From positions 3,612,001 through 3,676,000 of the forward strand of contig NZ_QGTX01000001.1 of NCBI RefSeq assembly GCF_003182485.1: a stretch of DNA of 64,000 bases, written 5' to 3'. The position numbers and the translations under genes were made by a program. Below are positions 52,753 through 61,347 of the stretch, piece after piece; within the stretch, counting starts at the first letter, position 1; the number at the start of each line of letters is the position of its first letter. The notes under the pieces were generated by a model. The model did not search any database, was not told the origin of the DNA, and saw nothing but the letters and a program-made list of their open reading frames with translations. Source of the stretch: Geodermatophilus normandii. Its GTDB lineage: Bacteria; Actinomycetota; Actinomycetes; Mycobacteriales; Geodermatophilaceae.

Positions 52753-54021
52753 TCAGGCCGGTACGCGCTCCGGGGCGGCGGCGAGCTCCGGGCGACCGGA
52801 CGGGGACCCGGCGGGCAGCCAGCGGGCCAGCCGCTCGGGCGTGAACAGGTTGTCCAGGGCGAGGTGCACGGCGCCGGCCAGCCCGGCGGCCTCCCCCAGC
52901 ACCGACGGCTCGATGCGCAGCGTGCGCGTGGCCAGCGGCAGCGACCGCCGGTAGACCGACTCGCGGATCGCCGCCAGCACGTGGTCGCCGGCATGCACCA
53001 CGCCGCCGCCGAGGACGACCAGGCCCGGGTTGTAGAAGCTGACCAGGGTGGCCAGCGTGCCGCCGACCAGGCGCCCCGCCCGGGCGAGCATGGCGCGGGC
53101 CGCGGGGTCACCGCGCTCGGCGGCGGCGGTGACGTCGGCCGCGGTCAGGTCGCCCGTCGCGGCGAGGACCTCGGCCATCCCGGGGCTGGCGCCGCTCTCG
53201 GCCAGCCGGCGCCCGTCGCGGGCGAGGGCCGCGCCTCCGGCCACCGCCTCGAGGCAGCCGACGTTCCCGCAGCGGCAGATGACCGCGTCGGCCTCGGCGA
53301 CCGCCACGTGGCCGATGTCGCCGGCACACCCGTTGACCCCGCGGTGCAGCCGCCCGCCGGAGACCAGACCGGCGCCGATGCCGGTGCCGATCTTCAGGTA
53401 CAGCAGGTCACCGGCCCTCGCCGCGGCCGGGTTGGTGCGCAGCTCCCCGAGCGCGAGCACGTTGACGTCGTTGTCCACCCAGACGGGGACGGCGAACCGG
53501 CCGGACAGCCGCTCCCGGATGGGGTGGCCGTCCCAGCCGGGCATGATCGGCGGCGCCACCGGCCGGGAGGTGGCGAACTCCACCGGGCCCGGGACACCCA
53601 CGCCGATCGCCCACAGCGGCGGCGGGTCGGCGAGCCCGGCGAGCAGCCGATCGACCAGCTCCTCCACCCGGCCGAGGACGACGTCGGGGCCGTCGGCGAC
53701 GTCGACCTGCTCGTGCACCTGCGCCACCACCCGGCCGGAGAGGTCGGCGAGACCGACCGCCATGCCGGTGGCACCGATGTCGGCACCGGCGACCAGCCCG
53801 GCGCGGTCGCGCAGGCGGAGCAGGCGGGGCGCCCGCCCGCCGTTGGACGGCCCGAGCCCGTCCTGGACGACGAGGCCGGCGGCCTCCAGGTGGGCCACCC
53901 GCTGGGCCACCACGGTGCGGCCGAGGCCGACGCGCTGGGCGAGCCGGGACTGGGTGATGCCGTTGTCGCTGCGGATGGCGTCGAGGACGGCCACCAACCC
54001 GTCCATCCGCTCAACGGACAC
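52753..54021 (-). CDS. ROK-family transcriptional repressor
   Basis: 422 residues. Winged helix at residues ~6-60 (DAIRSDNGITQSRLAQRVGL, GRTVVAQRVAHLEAAGLV), then the ROK domain: VWVDNDVNVLALGELRT, LYLKIGTGIGAGLVSGGRLH, zinc block CRCGNVGCLEAVAGG and LVVLGGGVVHAGDHVLAAI. It stands immediately upstream of the sugar ABC operon and its motif copy, so it is a prime candidate for binding that motif. A start at a downstream ATG (54006) is possible. Confidence 0.88.
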   Translation of the reverse strand: MSVERMDGLVAVLDAIRSDNGITQSRLAQRVGLGRTVVAQRVAHLEAAGLVVQDGLGPSNGGRAPRLLRLRDRAGLVAGADIGATGMAVGLADLSGRVVAQVHEQVDVADGPDVVLGRVEELVDRLLAGLADPPPLWAIGVGVPGPVEFATSRPVAPPIMPGWDGHPIRERLSGRFAVPVWVDNDVNVLALGELRTNPAAARAGDLLYLKIGTGIGAGLVSGGRLHRGVNGCAGDIGHVAVAEADAVICRCGNVGCLEAVAGGAALARDGRRLAESGASPGMAEVLAATGDLTAADVTAAAERGDPAARAMLARAGRLVGGTLATLVSFYNPGLVVLGGGVVHAGDHVLAAIRESVYRRSLPLATRTLRIEPSVLGEAAGLAGAVHLALDNLFTPERLARWLPAGSPSGRPELAAAPERVPA

Positions 54022-54132
54022 CGGTCACTCCGTGCCCGCACCGGGTGCTCGCGCTCATCGACGCAGCGTAGCGGGACTTTCGTCCATCTGCGGAAGAAGA
54101 ACGGCCTCAGTCGGCCGAAGTGGCCCGTCCGC

Positions 54133-55386
54133 TCAGGCGGGGAGGTCCTCGGCGAGCGGGGCACCGCTCCGGGCGTCGAGGACCGCCGGGAGGTGTTCGG
54201 GGCTGAACAGCTCCCCGAGGGCGAACTCCACGGCTCCCGTGATGCCGGCGATCTCCTGGTCGAACGCCGAGGGCTCGATCCGCAGGTCCCGGGTGGCCGC
54301 CGGCAGGGCGGACCGGTAGATCTCCTCGCGGATCGCGGCCAGGACGTGGGCGCGGGCCCGCGCGATCCCGCCGCCGACCACCACGAGGTCGGGGTCGAAC
54401 ACGTTGACCAGGGTCGCCAGGCTCCGGCCGATCAGGGTGGCGCTGCGGTGCAGGAGGGCCCGGGCGGCGGCGTCGCCCCGGCCCGCGGCCTCGGTGACGT
54501 CGACGGGCCGGATCCGGCCGGTGCGCTCGAGGACCTCGGCGAGGGCGGGGCTCTGCCGCGTCTCGGCCAGCAGCCGGCCGTCCCGGACCAGCGCCGCGCG
54601 CCCGGCGACGGCCTCCAGGCAGCCCGTCCGCCCGCAGTGGCAGACGACGTCCCCCGCACCGGGGACCGGCATGTGGTCGATGGCGCCGGCCAGGCCGTGC
54701 GCGCCGCGGTGGATCCGGCCGCCGACCACGACCGCCGCGCCGATCCCGTAGCCGCCGCCGAGGTAGACCATGTGCTCCGACGCCGCGGCGACCGGGTTGA
54801 CCCGCCGCTCGCCCAGGGCCGAGAGGTTGGTCCGGTTGTCCACCCAGACCGGGACGCCGAACCGCTCCGCCAGCTGCTCCCTGGTCGGGTGCCGACTCCA
54901 GTCCGGCAGGGTCGGCATCGTCACCCGGACGCCGCTGTCGTGGGCGACGGGTCCGGGCATGCCCACGCCGAAGGACCAGAGGCTCCGGCGGGCGCCGACC
55001 TCGTCGACGAGCTCGCCGGCCAGCCGCGTCACGGCCTCGACGACCGGTTCCGGGCCCCACACGACCTCGATCTCCTGCTGCCGGGTCGCGAGGATGCCGC
55101 CGGCGAGGTCGGCCACGCCGACGACGAGCTCGTTGGTCGCGATGTCGGCGCCGAGGACGTAACCGGCCTCGGCGTGCAGCCGCAGCCGGCGCGGCGCACG
55201 GCCACCGGTCGACGGGCCGAAGCCGTCGGAGACGACCAGACCCGCGGACTCCAGCTCGGCGACGCGCTGCGCGACGACGCTGCGGCCCAGGCCCACCCGG
55301 TCGACGATCTGCGGCTGGGTCACATCCGCCGAGCCGCGGACGACCTCGAGCACCGCGGCCAGGCCCGTGTAGCGGTCACTCGGCAC
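54133..55386 (-). CDS. ROK-family transcriptional repressor
   Basis: 417 residues from GTG 55386, which has GGGAGGG nine bases upstream. Winged helix VTQPQIVDRVGLGRSVVAQRV; ROK domain with VWVDNRTNLSALGERR, YLGGGYGIGAAVVVGGRIH, CHCGRTGCLEAVAGR and LVVVGGGIARARAHVLAAI. It is a paralogue of the ROK gene 111 bp downstream, probably a duplication. It lacks the usual GTGIG form (GGGYGIG here), so sugar phosphorylation is unlikely, as expected of a repressor. Confidence 0.87.
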   Translation of the reverse strand: MPSDRYTGLAAVLEVVRGSADVTQPQIVDRVGLGRSVVAQRVAELESAGLVVSDGFGPSTGGRAPRRLRLHAEAGYVLGADIATNELVVGVADLAGGILATRQQEIEVVWGPEPVVEAVTRLAGELVDEVGARRSLWSFGVGMPGPVAHDSGVRVTMPTLPDWSRHPTREQLAERFGVPVWVDNRTNLSALGERRVNPVAAASEHMVYLGGGYGIGAAVVVGGRIHRGAHGLAGAIDHMPVPGAGDVVCHCGRTGCLEAVAGRAALVRDGRLLAETRQSPALAEVLERTGRIRPVDVTEAAGRGDAAARALLHRSATLIGRSLATLVNVFDPDLVVVGGGIARARAHVLAAIREEIYRSALPAATRDLRIEPSAFDQEIAGITGAVEFALGELFSPEHLPAVLDARSGAPLAEDLPA

Positions 55387-55658
55387 GACTGCGTTCCCTC
55401 CCAGGTCCGGACTGCACACCATCATCCGTCCCGGCGCCCCGTCGCGGCGCCTCCACGGGACGACATCGTCCCGATGGGGCAGCGTCCGACGACCGCCGTC
55501 GCCGTGCGGCCGATGGTGACCCGACCCCTGGACAGCGGTCCGTGACGAGGGTCACAGTGTCGGCTGGGTCAGGGGGAGAGCGTCACAGGCCCTGGGAGCG
55601 CTCGCCGATCGTGACCTCGGGCGCCCTCTGCCGCACCCACTCCCTCGGAGGACCCACG

Positions 55659-55982
55659 ATGCGAACCGTCGTCCGAACCTCGATCACGATCGCTGCCGGA
55701 GCCGGGCTGTTCCTGGCGGGCACCGGCGTCTCGTCGGCCGTTCCCGAACCCGGCGGCTGCCCGCCGTCGCAGCGGCTCATGACCGAGGACGACCTCGTCG
55801 CCTACGGCGTCGACGTGATCGGCCTGTCGCTCGGGGAGTCGCAGGAGCAGGTGGACCTGATCCTGTCCGCCGTGGACAGGAACGGGGACCGCACGGTGTG
55901 CTTCAGCACGTCGAACAAGAACTTCGCTCCGCACGGCAGGTCGAACGACAACAACGCCAACGTGGGGAACGCGGCGCGCTGA
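55659..55982 (+). CDS. Small secreted protein, 107 aa
   Basis: Sec signal peptide (RTSITIAAGAGLFLAGTGVSSA), cleavage near residue 27. The mature ~80 residues have two Cys and DAVDRNGDRTVCFSTS-like Asp/Asn-rich stretch that could bind calcium, followed by an Asn-rich tail. A GGAGGA site lies 9 bp upstream of the ATG. Actinobacterial secreted proteins of this shape have no known function. Confidence 0.75.
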   Translation: MRTVVRTSITIAAGAGLFLAGTGVSSAVPEPGGCPPSQRLMTEDDLVAYGVDVIGLSLGESQEQVDLILSAVDRNGDRTVCFSTSNKNFAPHGRSNDNNANVGNAAR

Positions 55983-55989
55983 GGGAGGG

Positions 55990-56175
55990 TCAGGCGGCCT
56001 TCCGGTTGCTCTTGGCGAGCACCGCGTCGGCCTTGCTCAGCTTGACCAGGCGTCGCTTCTTGACCGTGTAGCCCGGCGGGAGCGTCCCCTCGGCGAGGGC
56101 GCGGATGGGACACCGCTTGCAGCGCGGCTTGTCCTGACAGCACTTCTTCTTGGGCATGCCCGCCGACTTGGCCAC
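55990..56175 (-). CDS. Cys-rich small basic protein, 61 aa
   Basis: KKKCCQDKPRCKRCPIRAL near residue 9-27 holds four cysteines, arranged like a small zinc knuckle, in a Lys/Arg-rich chain with a Lys-rich C-terminus. It is conserved-looking and probably nucleic-acid binding (inference). GTG 56175; ATG 56157 alternative. It converges on the secreted protein gene. Confidence 0.6.
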   Translation of the reverse strand: MAKSAGMPKKKCCQDKPRCKRCPIRALAEGTLPPGYTVKKRRLVKLSKADAVLAKSNRKAA

Positions 56176-56273
56176 CCGGTGAGGTTAGCCTCTCCTTCGC
56201 GAGTGCTGGACAGGCGCCGCCGGGTGACCGGCTAGCGTCCGGTGACCGCCACCGCACACGTCCGGGAGTCCCG

Positions 56274-56798
56274 ATGGCCGCCCCCGCCTTCGTCGAGCTG
56301 CTCAACACGCAGATCGGCAACGAGTTCGCCGCGCACCAGCAGTACGTCGCCTGCGCCGTCTACTTCGACCAGTTGACGATGCCACGGACGGCGCAGCTCT
56401 TCTTCGACCAGGCAGTCGAGGAGCGGCAGCACGCCATGATGATGGTCCGCTACCTGCTCGACTCCGACGCGCCGGTGCGCATCCCCGCCGTCCCGGCCCC
56501 GGTCAACGAGTTCCCGGACGTCGTCGCGCCGGTCGCCCTGGCCCTGGAGCAGGAGAAGCGGGTCACCGAGCAGATCGGCGCGCTGATCGGCGTCGCGCGG
56601 CGGGAGGACGACTTCGCCTCCGACCAGTTCATGCAGTGGTTCATCAAGGAGCAGATCGAGGAAGTCAGCAAGATGAGCGACCTGCTGACGATCGTGAAGC
56701 GCTCCGTGCACGACCTGGAGACGATCGAGGACTACGTGCTCCGGGAGGTCACGGCCGAGGCCGCCGACCCCACCGCGCCGCCGGTCGCGGGGGCCTGA
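56274..56798 (+). CDS. Ferritin
   Basis: 174 residues, the BfrB-type (non-haem) ferritin length. NTQIGNEFAAHQQYVA gives the first Glu of the ferroxidase site and AVEERQHAMMMVRYL the ExxH. Later EQEKRVTEQIGAL and FIKEQIEEVSKMSDLL provide the remaining helices. It stores iron as a 24-mer in the cytosol. No haem Met is visible. Confidence 0.93.
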   Translation: MAAPAFVELLNTQIGNEFAAHQQYVACAVYFDQLTMPRTAQLFFDQAVEERQHAMMMVRYLLDSDAPVRIPAVPAPVNEFPDVVAPVALALEQEKRVTEQIGALIGVARREDDFASDQFMQWFIKEQIEEVSKMSDLLTIVKRSVHDLETIEDYVLREVTAEAADPTAPPVAGA

Positions 56799-56896
56799 GC
56801 CGTCCCCACCGGTCCGCACGTCCCCCGCACCTGGCCCGGACGCGTGCCCACCTGGCCGCCGCGGCGCCACCGCAGCTCGTCGCCGTCTGCGGCATC

Positions 56897-57112
56897 GTGC
56901 CCCCGCTGCCCGGCCTGGCCGTCTCCCACGGCCTGTCCGCCGTCGTCGTCGACGCGCGGATCGACGAGCTCGCCGCCCTCGTCGGGACCGCCGCCCTCGG
57001 GCGCGCCCTGGCCGCCGGCGTCACGCTGGGCGAGTACCTCGGCAGACCGCTCAGCGGCGTGCGGGACCGCTACGACGAGCGGGTCCGCCGGCGCGCCATG
57101 ACCACCGGGTGA
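56897..57112 (+). CDS. Possible short hypothetical protein
   Basis: A frame open from before the ferritin stop gives a coding-like C-terminal piece (VVVDARIDELAALVGTAALGRALAAGVTLGEYL, with a DRYDERVRRRA tail). GTG 56897 would give 71 residues, but there is no good ribosome site and the frame is open upstream, so start and reality are uncertain. It may be a remnant. Confidence 0.35.
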   Translation: MPPLPGLAVSHGLSAVVVDARIDELAALVGTAALGRALAAGVTLGEYLGRPLSGVRDRYDERVRRRAMTTG

Positions 57113-57259
57113 GGTGCACACGGACCCAGCCCGCTCGCGCCGAGACGCCTCCGACCGACTTGGAGCCGGCAGCAGGGCAGGTCGGTGGACGTTCCCGCCC
57201 AGGGTGGGCAGGACGACGCCCGTCCGCTCCTCGGGTGGAAGGCTCCGACGGCAGTCAGG

Positions 57260-57289
57260 GGCCGTGTCCGGATCTCTCCGGACACGGCC
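57260..57289 (+). terminator. Perfect hairpin before the left island repeat
   Basis: GGCCGTGTCCGGA with its complement, 13-bp stem, TCTC loop. It is followed by CTGACCTGC and the repeat, the same order as at the right end (61110-61160). Confidence 0.6.
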
Positions 57290-57305
57290 GCTGACCTGCG
57301 TCTCG

Positions 57306-57502
57306 CTGTCGGGTTGACAGTATGTGGACCTGCGCCCCTTGACCCCCCCGGTCACAGTCGAGGGGTTCGCCACGGTTCGCGACCGCGCGATCAGTGCAGG
57401 TCAGAGGCACCTGACGTTCGCCGGCAACCGGCCCGATGCCCCATCGTTCGGAGCGCGTTGCTGTACTGGTTGCTGTACCACTCCCACGAACCCGGGCGTG
57501 TC
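57306..57502. repeat. Left copy of diverged ~196-bp repeat (attachment-site-like, degenerate tRNA-Pro 3' end)
   Basis: Shares blocks with 61153-61347: CTGTCGGG, CCTGCG..CCCCTTGACCCC, GTCGAGGGGTTCG, GCAGGTCAGAG and GCGTTGCTGTACTGGTTGC. The tRNA-derived part has lost the conserved T-loop. It is probably one end of an old integrated element. Confidence 0.55.
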
Positions 57503-57562
57503 GTTCACCTCAGCGCCGCTCCAACAGGGGTCCATCTCGCGGCGCCGACCACGATGCCGGGT

Positions 57563-58477
57563 TCAGCCTCGCGCGGGGCAATCGCAGGGGTCGCTCGTGG
57601 CCCCGACCAACGGCGCACTCAGGGCCCGCACCTGCGCGTCGCGAACGCGGAGCAGTCGATCTCCATCGACGATGAGACTGACGCCGTTCGCATGACCGAG
57701 GTAGACGCCTTCTGCGGGGGCTCCCAGGGGGCCTGTCTCCGAGGCCCAGGCTATGCAGACACGCCTCGCTTCGAGGCCGACTACGCGTTCGATGGGGAAT
57801 TCCGTACGACCGTTGCGCAGGATGTCCTCCGCAACGTCGGCCCCGAAGGTTCGTGCGAGCACTGCAGCGTAGCCCAGGGCTACGAGCACGAACGCGAGGA
57901 TGGCGGCCGCATGACGCCATCCAGCGATCATTCGAAAGAGCGAGTAGACGACAGCGAAGAAGATCAGAGAGACACCGGCGGCCACGATGGCATGCTCCGG
58001 GCTCCATCCGCCGAGTTCGTATGACCCGACGAGGAACAGGAGGATCGCAGGAATGGCCGCACACGAGGCGGCAAGAATCCTGGTCTCGAACTCGACCCGC
58101 CTGATCTCGGCCCGCTTGCGTACCACTCCGCCACCGCGCGCCTGCGCCGGACTCCTCGCAAGTCGACCCGCCAGCAGGACGGCGAAGATCCTGAGGATGA
58201 CCACGTACACAAAGGCAGTACCGACGATGTACGCCCCGAGGATCGCCGCTCTCGCGACCAGGGTGGCCTGGTTGACTCCAACTTCCTCGGGAGACGTCCC
58301 CAGTTCGCTCAGCATGGAGTAGGTGAACTCGTACAGAACCACGTAGGCGATGCCGGCCAGCACGCTCAACGTGAAGCTCACATTGGCGGGAGTGAGCCAT
58401 CCTGGCCATTCTCGACGCCGCAGGATCCGGCGCTCGTCCGCACGTAGCCAATAGGGCTTACCCGCGGCGCTGTCCAT
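57563..58477 (-). CDS. Multipass membrane protein of unknown function
   Basis: 304 residues. Five or so hydrophobic segments: VSFTLSVLAGIAYVVLYEF, AILGAYIVGTAFVYVVIL, ILAASCAAIPAILLFLVGSY, HAIVAAGVSLIFFAVVYSL and AAILAFVLVALGYAAVLA, then a ~100-residue soluble C-terminal domain with VYLGHANGVSLIVDGDRLLRV. ATG 58477 has GGAGC upstream. GC content is lower than in the neighbours, fitting acquisition with the element. No family recognised. Confidence 0.72.
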   Translation of the reverse strand: MDSAAGKPYWLRADERRILRRREWPGWLTPANVSFTLSVLAGIAYVVLYEFTYSMLSELGTSPEEVGVNQATLVARAAILGAYIVGTAFVYVVILRIFAVLLAGRLARSPAQARGGGVVRKRAEIRRVEFETRILAASCAAIPAILLFLVGSYELGGWSPEHAIVAAGVSLIFFAVVYSLFRMIAGWRHAAAILAFVLVALGYAAVLARTFGADVAEDILRNGRTEFPIERVVGLEARRVCIAWASETGPLGAPAEGVYLGHANGVSLIVDGDRLLRVRDAQVRALSAPLVGATSDPCDCPARG

Positions 58478-58680
58478 GTCTTGCTCCGGTCGAGGACGGG
58501 TGCGGCAGGGGCGCGCCCCACGGACTGGCGTGCCCGCCATGGCTTGAGGCGTGCCTCCGGCAGTAAGCATGGCGGTCTGATCGACCGCCGACGTCATCCC
58601 TCCCTGCTGTGCACGGGCGCTGTCGACGAAAGCCGAATCCGCCTACCGCTCGCAGAACTCCTGGGCGTTCCGTCAGGCCG

Positions 58681-59127
58681 TCAGGGCAGGAAATCCGCTC
58701 CGGCCGCGCTGATCTCCATCGTGTTGGCGGCGTCAGTGGTACCCGAGAAGCGCACGCCGAGCGTGAGGCCGACCCCCCACAACACCTCCGGACGGTTCGG
58801 CACCGAGAACCGCAACATGGTGAAGGCCGATGGCGCGAGGTCCAGGCCGTCGTGGTTGGCGATCCGCTTCTCGCCGTCGAAGACGTGGACGTTGGTGATG
58901 TCCGCGGACGTGCTGTTGCTGCGCATCCGCACCAGTACCGAGTCGATGGCCAAACGGTTGTCGTCGACGATCACAGGGGTCGGGATGCCGAAGTGCAGCC
59001 AGTTCGTCGTGTTTTGCTTGCCGACGAGACGGATGTAGAACCCGGCCCGCCATTCGCTCTTGATGTTCTGCGGAACCTCGACGGCCACCGCGTGTCCGTG
59101 GGTCCAGCTGGCCTGCTCGAGTGCCAT
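58681..59127 (-). CDS. Beta-domain protein of unknown function, paralogous to the N-terminus of the metzincin
   Basis: 148 residues, mostly beta. ASWTHGHAVAVEVP, WRAGFYIRLVG, NTTNWLHFGIPTPVIVDD and VLWGVGLTLGVRFSGTTDA occur in the same order in residues 1-150 of the protease gene at 59657-60610. No signal peptide or membrane segment. The ATG has GGGAGAGG upstream. It could be a free inhibitor, adaptor or ligand-binding version of the fused domain (inference). Confidence 0.72.
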   Translation of the reverse strand: MALEQASWTHGHAVAVEVPQNIKSEWRAGFYIRLVGKQNTTNWLHFGIPTPVIVDDNRLAIDSVLVRMRSNSTSADITNVHVFDGEKRIANHDGLDLAPSAFTMLRFSVPNRPEVLWGVGLTLGVRFSGTTDAANTMEISAAGADFLP

Positions 59128-59167
59128 CCGAGTTCCTCTCCCGGGTCGGATTCGCCGACCGCAGTGG

Positions 59168-59617
59168 TCAGTCGCGCCCTTCCAGTACGTCGCGGGACAT
59201 GTCGCGGATCAGGTCCGAGTCGCTGGCCTCGGCGAGGTGTTGCAGCTTCTCCGCCAGCCGCGGGCCCGGACTGCGGTCGAGCGCTCGCAGCGCGACCTTC
59301 TCGACCGCGACGTCGCCGCGGCCGAGCAGCATCTCCGCGACCGGCTCACGCCGATCGGGGGCCAGGTTGCGCAGCCCCGAGGCCGAGGCCGCCTGCAGTA
59401 CGGGATCGGCGCTCGCCGCAGCCCGCTGCACGACCTCTGCACCGCCGGGGAGCAGGCTCGCGGTGTAGACGGCCTTCGACGCGATCATGACGTCGTCCGA
59501 CTCGGCCAGCTCGGCGACGGCCGGGACGTCGGTGGCGTCGAGCCGGGCCGCGAGCGCCGCGTAGTCCGGTTCCTCGTTGCTGAGGAGCAAGCGGAGTTCC
59601 TCGCGGGTGACAGGCAT
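59168..59617 (-). CDS. HEAT-repeat-like helical protein
   Basis: 149 residues, all-helical: DYAALAARLDATDVPAVAELA, VLQAASASGLRNLAPDRREPV and VEKVALRALDRSPGPRLAEKL form pairs of ~30-residue helices with Ala/Leu positions as in HEAT repeats. Such proteins make protein-protein scaffolds. It lies between the beta-domain gene and the metzincin fusion, with 40-bp gaps, in one direction. Confidence 0.65.
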   Translation of the reverse strand: MPVTREELRLLLSNEEPDYAALAARLDATDVPAVAELAESDDVMIASKAVYTASLLPGGAEVVQRAAASADPVLQAASASGLRNLAPDRREPVAEMLLGRGDVAVEKVALRALDRSPGPRLAEKLQHLAEASDSDLIRDMSRDVLEGRD

Positions 59618-59656
59618 GTCGGCACTCCCGACTGTGTCTCGGACGGCGTGGGCTGG

Positions 59657-60610
59657 TCACGGATCGATGGTGATCGGGCTGTTGCGCATGGTGGTCACCT
59701 CGGCGGCGACCAGATCTGGCGGCGGGTTGGTGATGTTGTCCGTGCCGTTCCCGGTCATCAGGCGGTCGTTGTCGTTGACGTGGTTCAACCCGAGCACGTG
59801 ACCGATCTCGTGGCCGAGGGTCCACCGGCTGGCACCGCTGGCCACGACCGCGCCCGGCTGCCCCGCCGGATGTGCGGCGCAGCCGTTCGTGGGCGGATCA
59901 GTGGCCTGCACGAAGTAGGCGACGACCTCGTTCGCGCCGACGCCGTTGCGGTTGCTGAACAGGGTCCGCTGTTCGGCGGTGGTGTTGCCCCGCGTGCAGC
60001 CACCGACGTCGACCACGTCCAATGCGGGGAGGTTGAGGGTCTCGTCGCCGGCCCGGACGATCCGGAATCCCTGGGGCTCGTAGACGTCGCGCATCGCAGC
60101 GACCATCTGGTCGATGGTGAAGCGGGTCGGGGCAGTCAGCGTCTTCACGTGCAGGCGCACCGTCTCCACCAGGGTCAGGTCGGCGCCGACCGCGCTGAAC
60201 TCCATGGTGTTCTGCGAGGCGGTCGTCCCGTCGAAGCGGACGCCGACCGTGATGCCGATCCCCCACAGGACGTCGGGCTTGCCCGGCACGGTGAACCGGT
60301 CGAAACCGAAGCCGGTGTGCGACAGGTTCAGGTCGTCGAACGCCGCGATCCGCGTCTCGCCGTCGAAGACGTGGACGTTCGTCACCTTCGCTGCGGCCGA
60401 GTTCGCGCGGAAGCGCAGCATCACGGAGTCGATCATCTGACGCTTGCCCTTGACGATGACCGGAGTGGGGACGGCGAAGTGGAACCAGTTCGTGGAGTGC
60501 GACTGCCCCACAGCGCGTACGTAGAAGCCGGCACGCCACAGCGAGGCGAGCTGGTCGGGCCGCTCGACCTCGATGGTGTGCCCGTGCGTCCACACGGCCT
60601 GCGTGATCAT
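59657..60610 (-). CDS. Beta-domain/metzincin metalloprotease fusion
   Basis: 317 residues. Residues ~1-150 copy the beta domain of the 58681 gene (AVWTHGHTIEVE; STNWFHFAVPTPVIV). Residues ~165-317 form a zinc protease: HEIGHVLGLNH near 267-277 is the metzincin HExxHxxGxxH and LMTG shortly after is the Met-turn. No signal peptide is seen, so it either acts inside or leaves by another route. The GGAGGGGG site supports the ATG. It is the first gene of the three-gene cassette. Confidence 0.78.
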   Translation of the reverse strand: MITQAVWTHGHTIEVERPDQLASLWRAGFYVRAVGQSHSTNWFHFAVPTPVIVKGKRQMIDSVMLRFRANSAAAKVTNVHVFDGETRIAAFDDLNLSHTGFGFDRFTVPGKPDVLWGIGITVGVRFDGTTASQNTMEFSAVGADLTLVETVRLHVKTLTAPTRFTIDQMVAAMRDVYEPQGFRIVRAGDETLNLPALDVVDVGGCTRGNTTAEQRTLFSNRNGVGANEVVAYFVQATDPPTNGCAAHPAGQPGAVVASGASRWTLGHEIGHVLGLNHVNDNDRLMTGNGTDNITNPPPDLVAAEVTTMRNSPITIDP

Positions 60611-60933
60611 CTGCCCCCTCCGCGAGTCGAACGACCGAACTCCACGCGCGTCACCTTCACCTCAGGTGTCAAGCCAGTAGCCGCGACCGTTCCAGTCGTC
60701 CGTCACGGATCCGTCACCGGCCCGTCGTGACGAGTCCCTCGGGTCAGGGACCCGTTTGTCCGGGTCGGGGCATCCGTGTGGTGCACCAGCCACGGGGCGC
60801 GAGTCCATAGCGGGAGGAGCGACCTCCGCCGGCCGAGTGGACTACGACACGAAGAACTGGAGAAGGACCGGAGGACCGAGCTGACCGGTGTCGACCGAGT
60901 CCGCCGTCGGGGACATCAGACGGACGGCGCCGC

Positions 60934-61059
60934 TGGGAGGTCGTCCAGGAGTACCTCGGGCACTCCTCGTACGCGATCACGGCGGACATCCACAGCCACG
61001 TGGGTCCGGCCCAGCAGCGCCAGCCGGCCGACCGGCTCGACCAGGCGCTGCGCCGCTGA
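60934..61059 (+). pseudogene. C-terminal remnant of a tyrosine integrase
   Basis: 41 codons read WEVVQEYLGHSSYAITADIH, then SHVGPAQQRQPADRLDQALRR and stop. GHSS..T.DIYSH is the C-terminal box of actinobacterial phage/ICE integrases; the catalytic Tyr position (IY) is His here. No start or upstream catalytic Arg is found. It lies ~95 bp from the tRNA-Pro fragment, the usual place of int next to its attachment site. Confidence 0.7.
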
Positions 61060-61109
61060 CCGCTGCCGTCCGCGCGCCGCGTCGCTGTACCGGTTGCTGT
61101 GCTCACGCG

Positions 61110-61144
61110 AGAGGCGGGCCACCCTCGTCGGGTGACCCGCCTCT
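61110..61144 (+). terminator. Hairpin after the integrase remnant
   Basis: AGAGGCGGG pairs with CCCGCCTCT, with an inner CCC/GGG pair. The terminator of the decayed int gene, just before the attachment repeat. Confidence 0.6.
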
Positions 61145-61152
61145 GACCTGCA

Positions 61153-61347
61153 CTGTCGGGCTGACAGGATTTGAACCTGCGACCCCTTGACCCCCAGTCA
61201 CGTTCGAGGGGTTCGGGGCTGTTCACCGACATCCCGTTCATGCAGGCCAGAGCTTCGCGCCATTCGTCCGCGTCCGCCTCGGTTCGCTACGGCTCGCCCG
61301 CGTTGCTGTACCGGTTGCTGTACTTCTCCCCCGCGCTCGGGCGCGTC
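61153..61347. repeat. Right copy of diverged ~196-bp repeat with tRNA-Pro(GGG) 3' fragment
   Basis: On the minus strand 61202-61154 reads as the 3' half of a tRNA-Pro: GACTGGGGGTCAAG (anticodon arm with GGG), then CGCAGGTTCAAATCCTG (intact T arm) and the acceptor strand. The 5' half is absent. With the left copy (57306-57502) this suggests recombined attachment sites. GCTGTACCGGTTGCTGTAC motifs occur at 61083, 61296 and 57457. Confidence 0.6.

Noticed and set aside
61154..61202. A functional tRNA-Pro gene
   Set aside because: Only the anticodon arm to acceptor 3' half is present; the D arm and 5' acceptor strand are missing.
57306..61347. An intact prophage or ICE
   Set aside because: No structural, replication or transfer gene is present and the integrase is only a C-terminal fragment.
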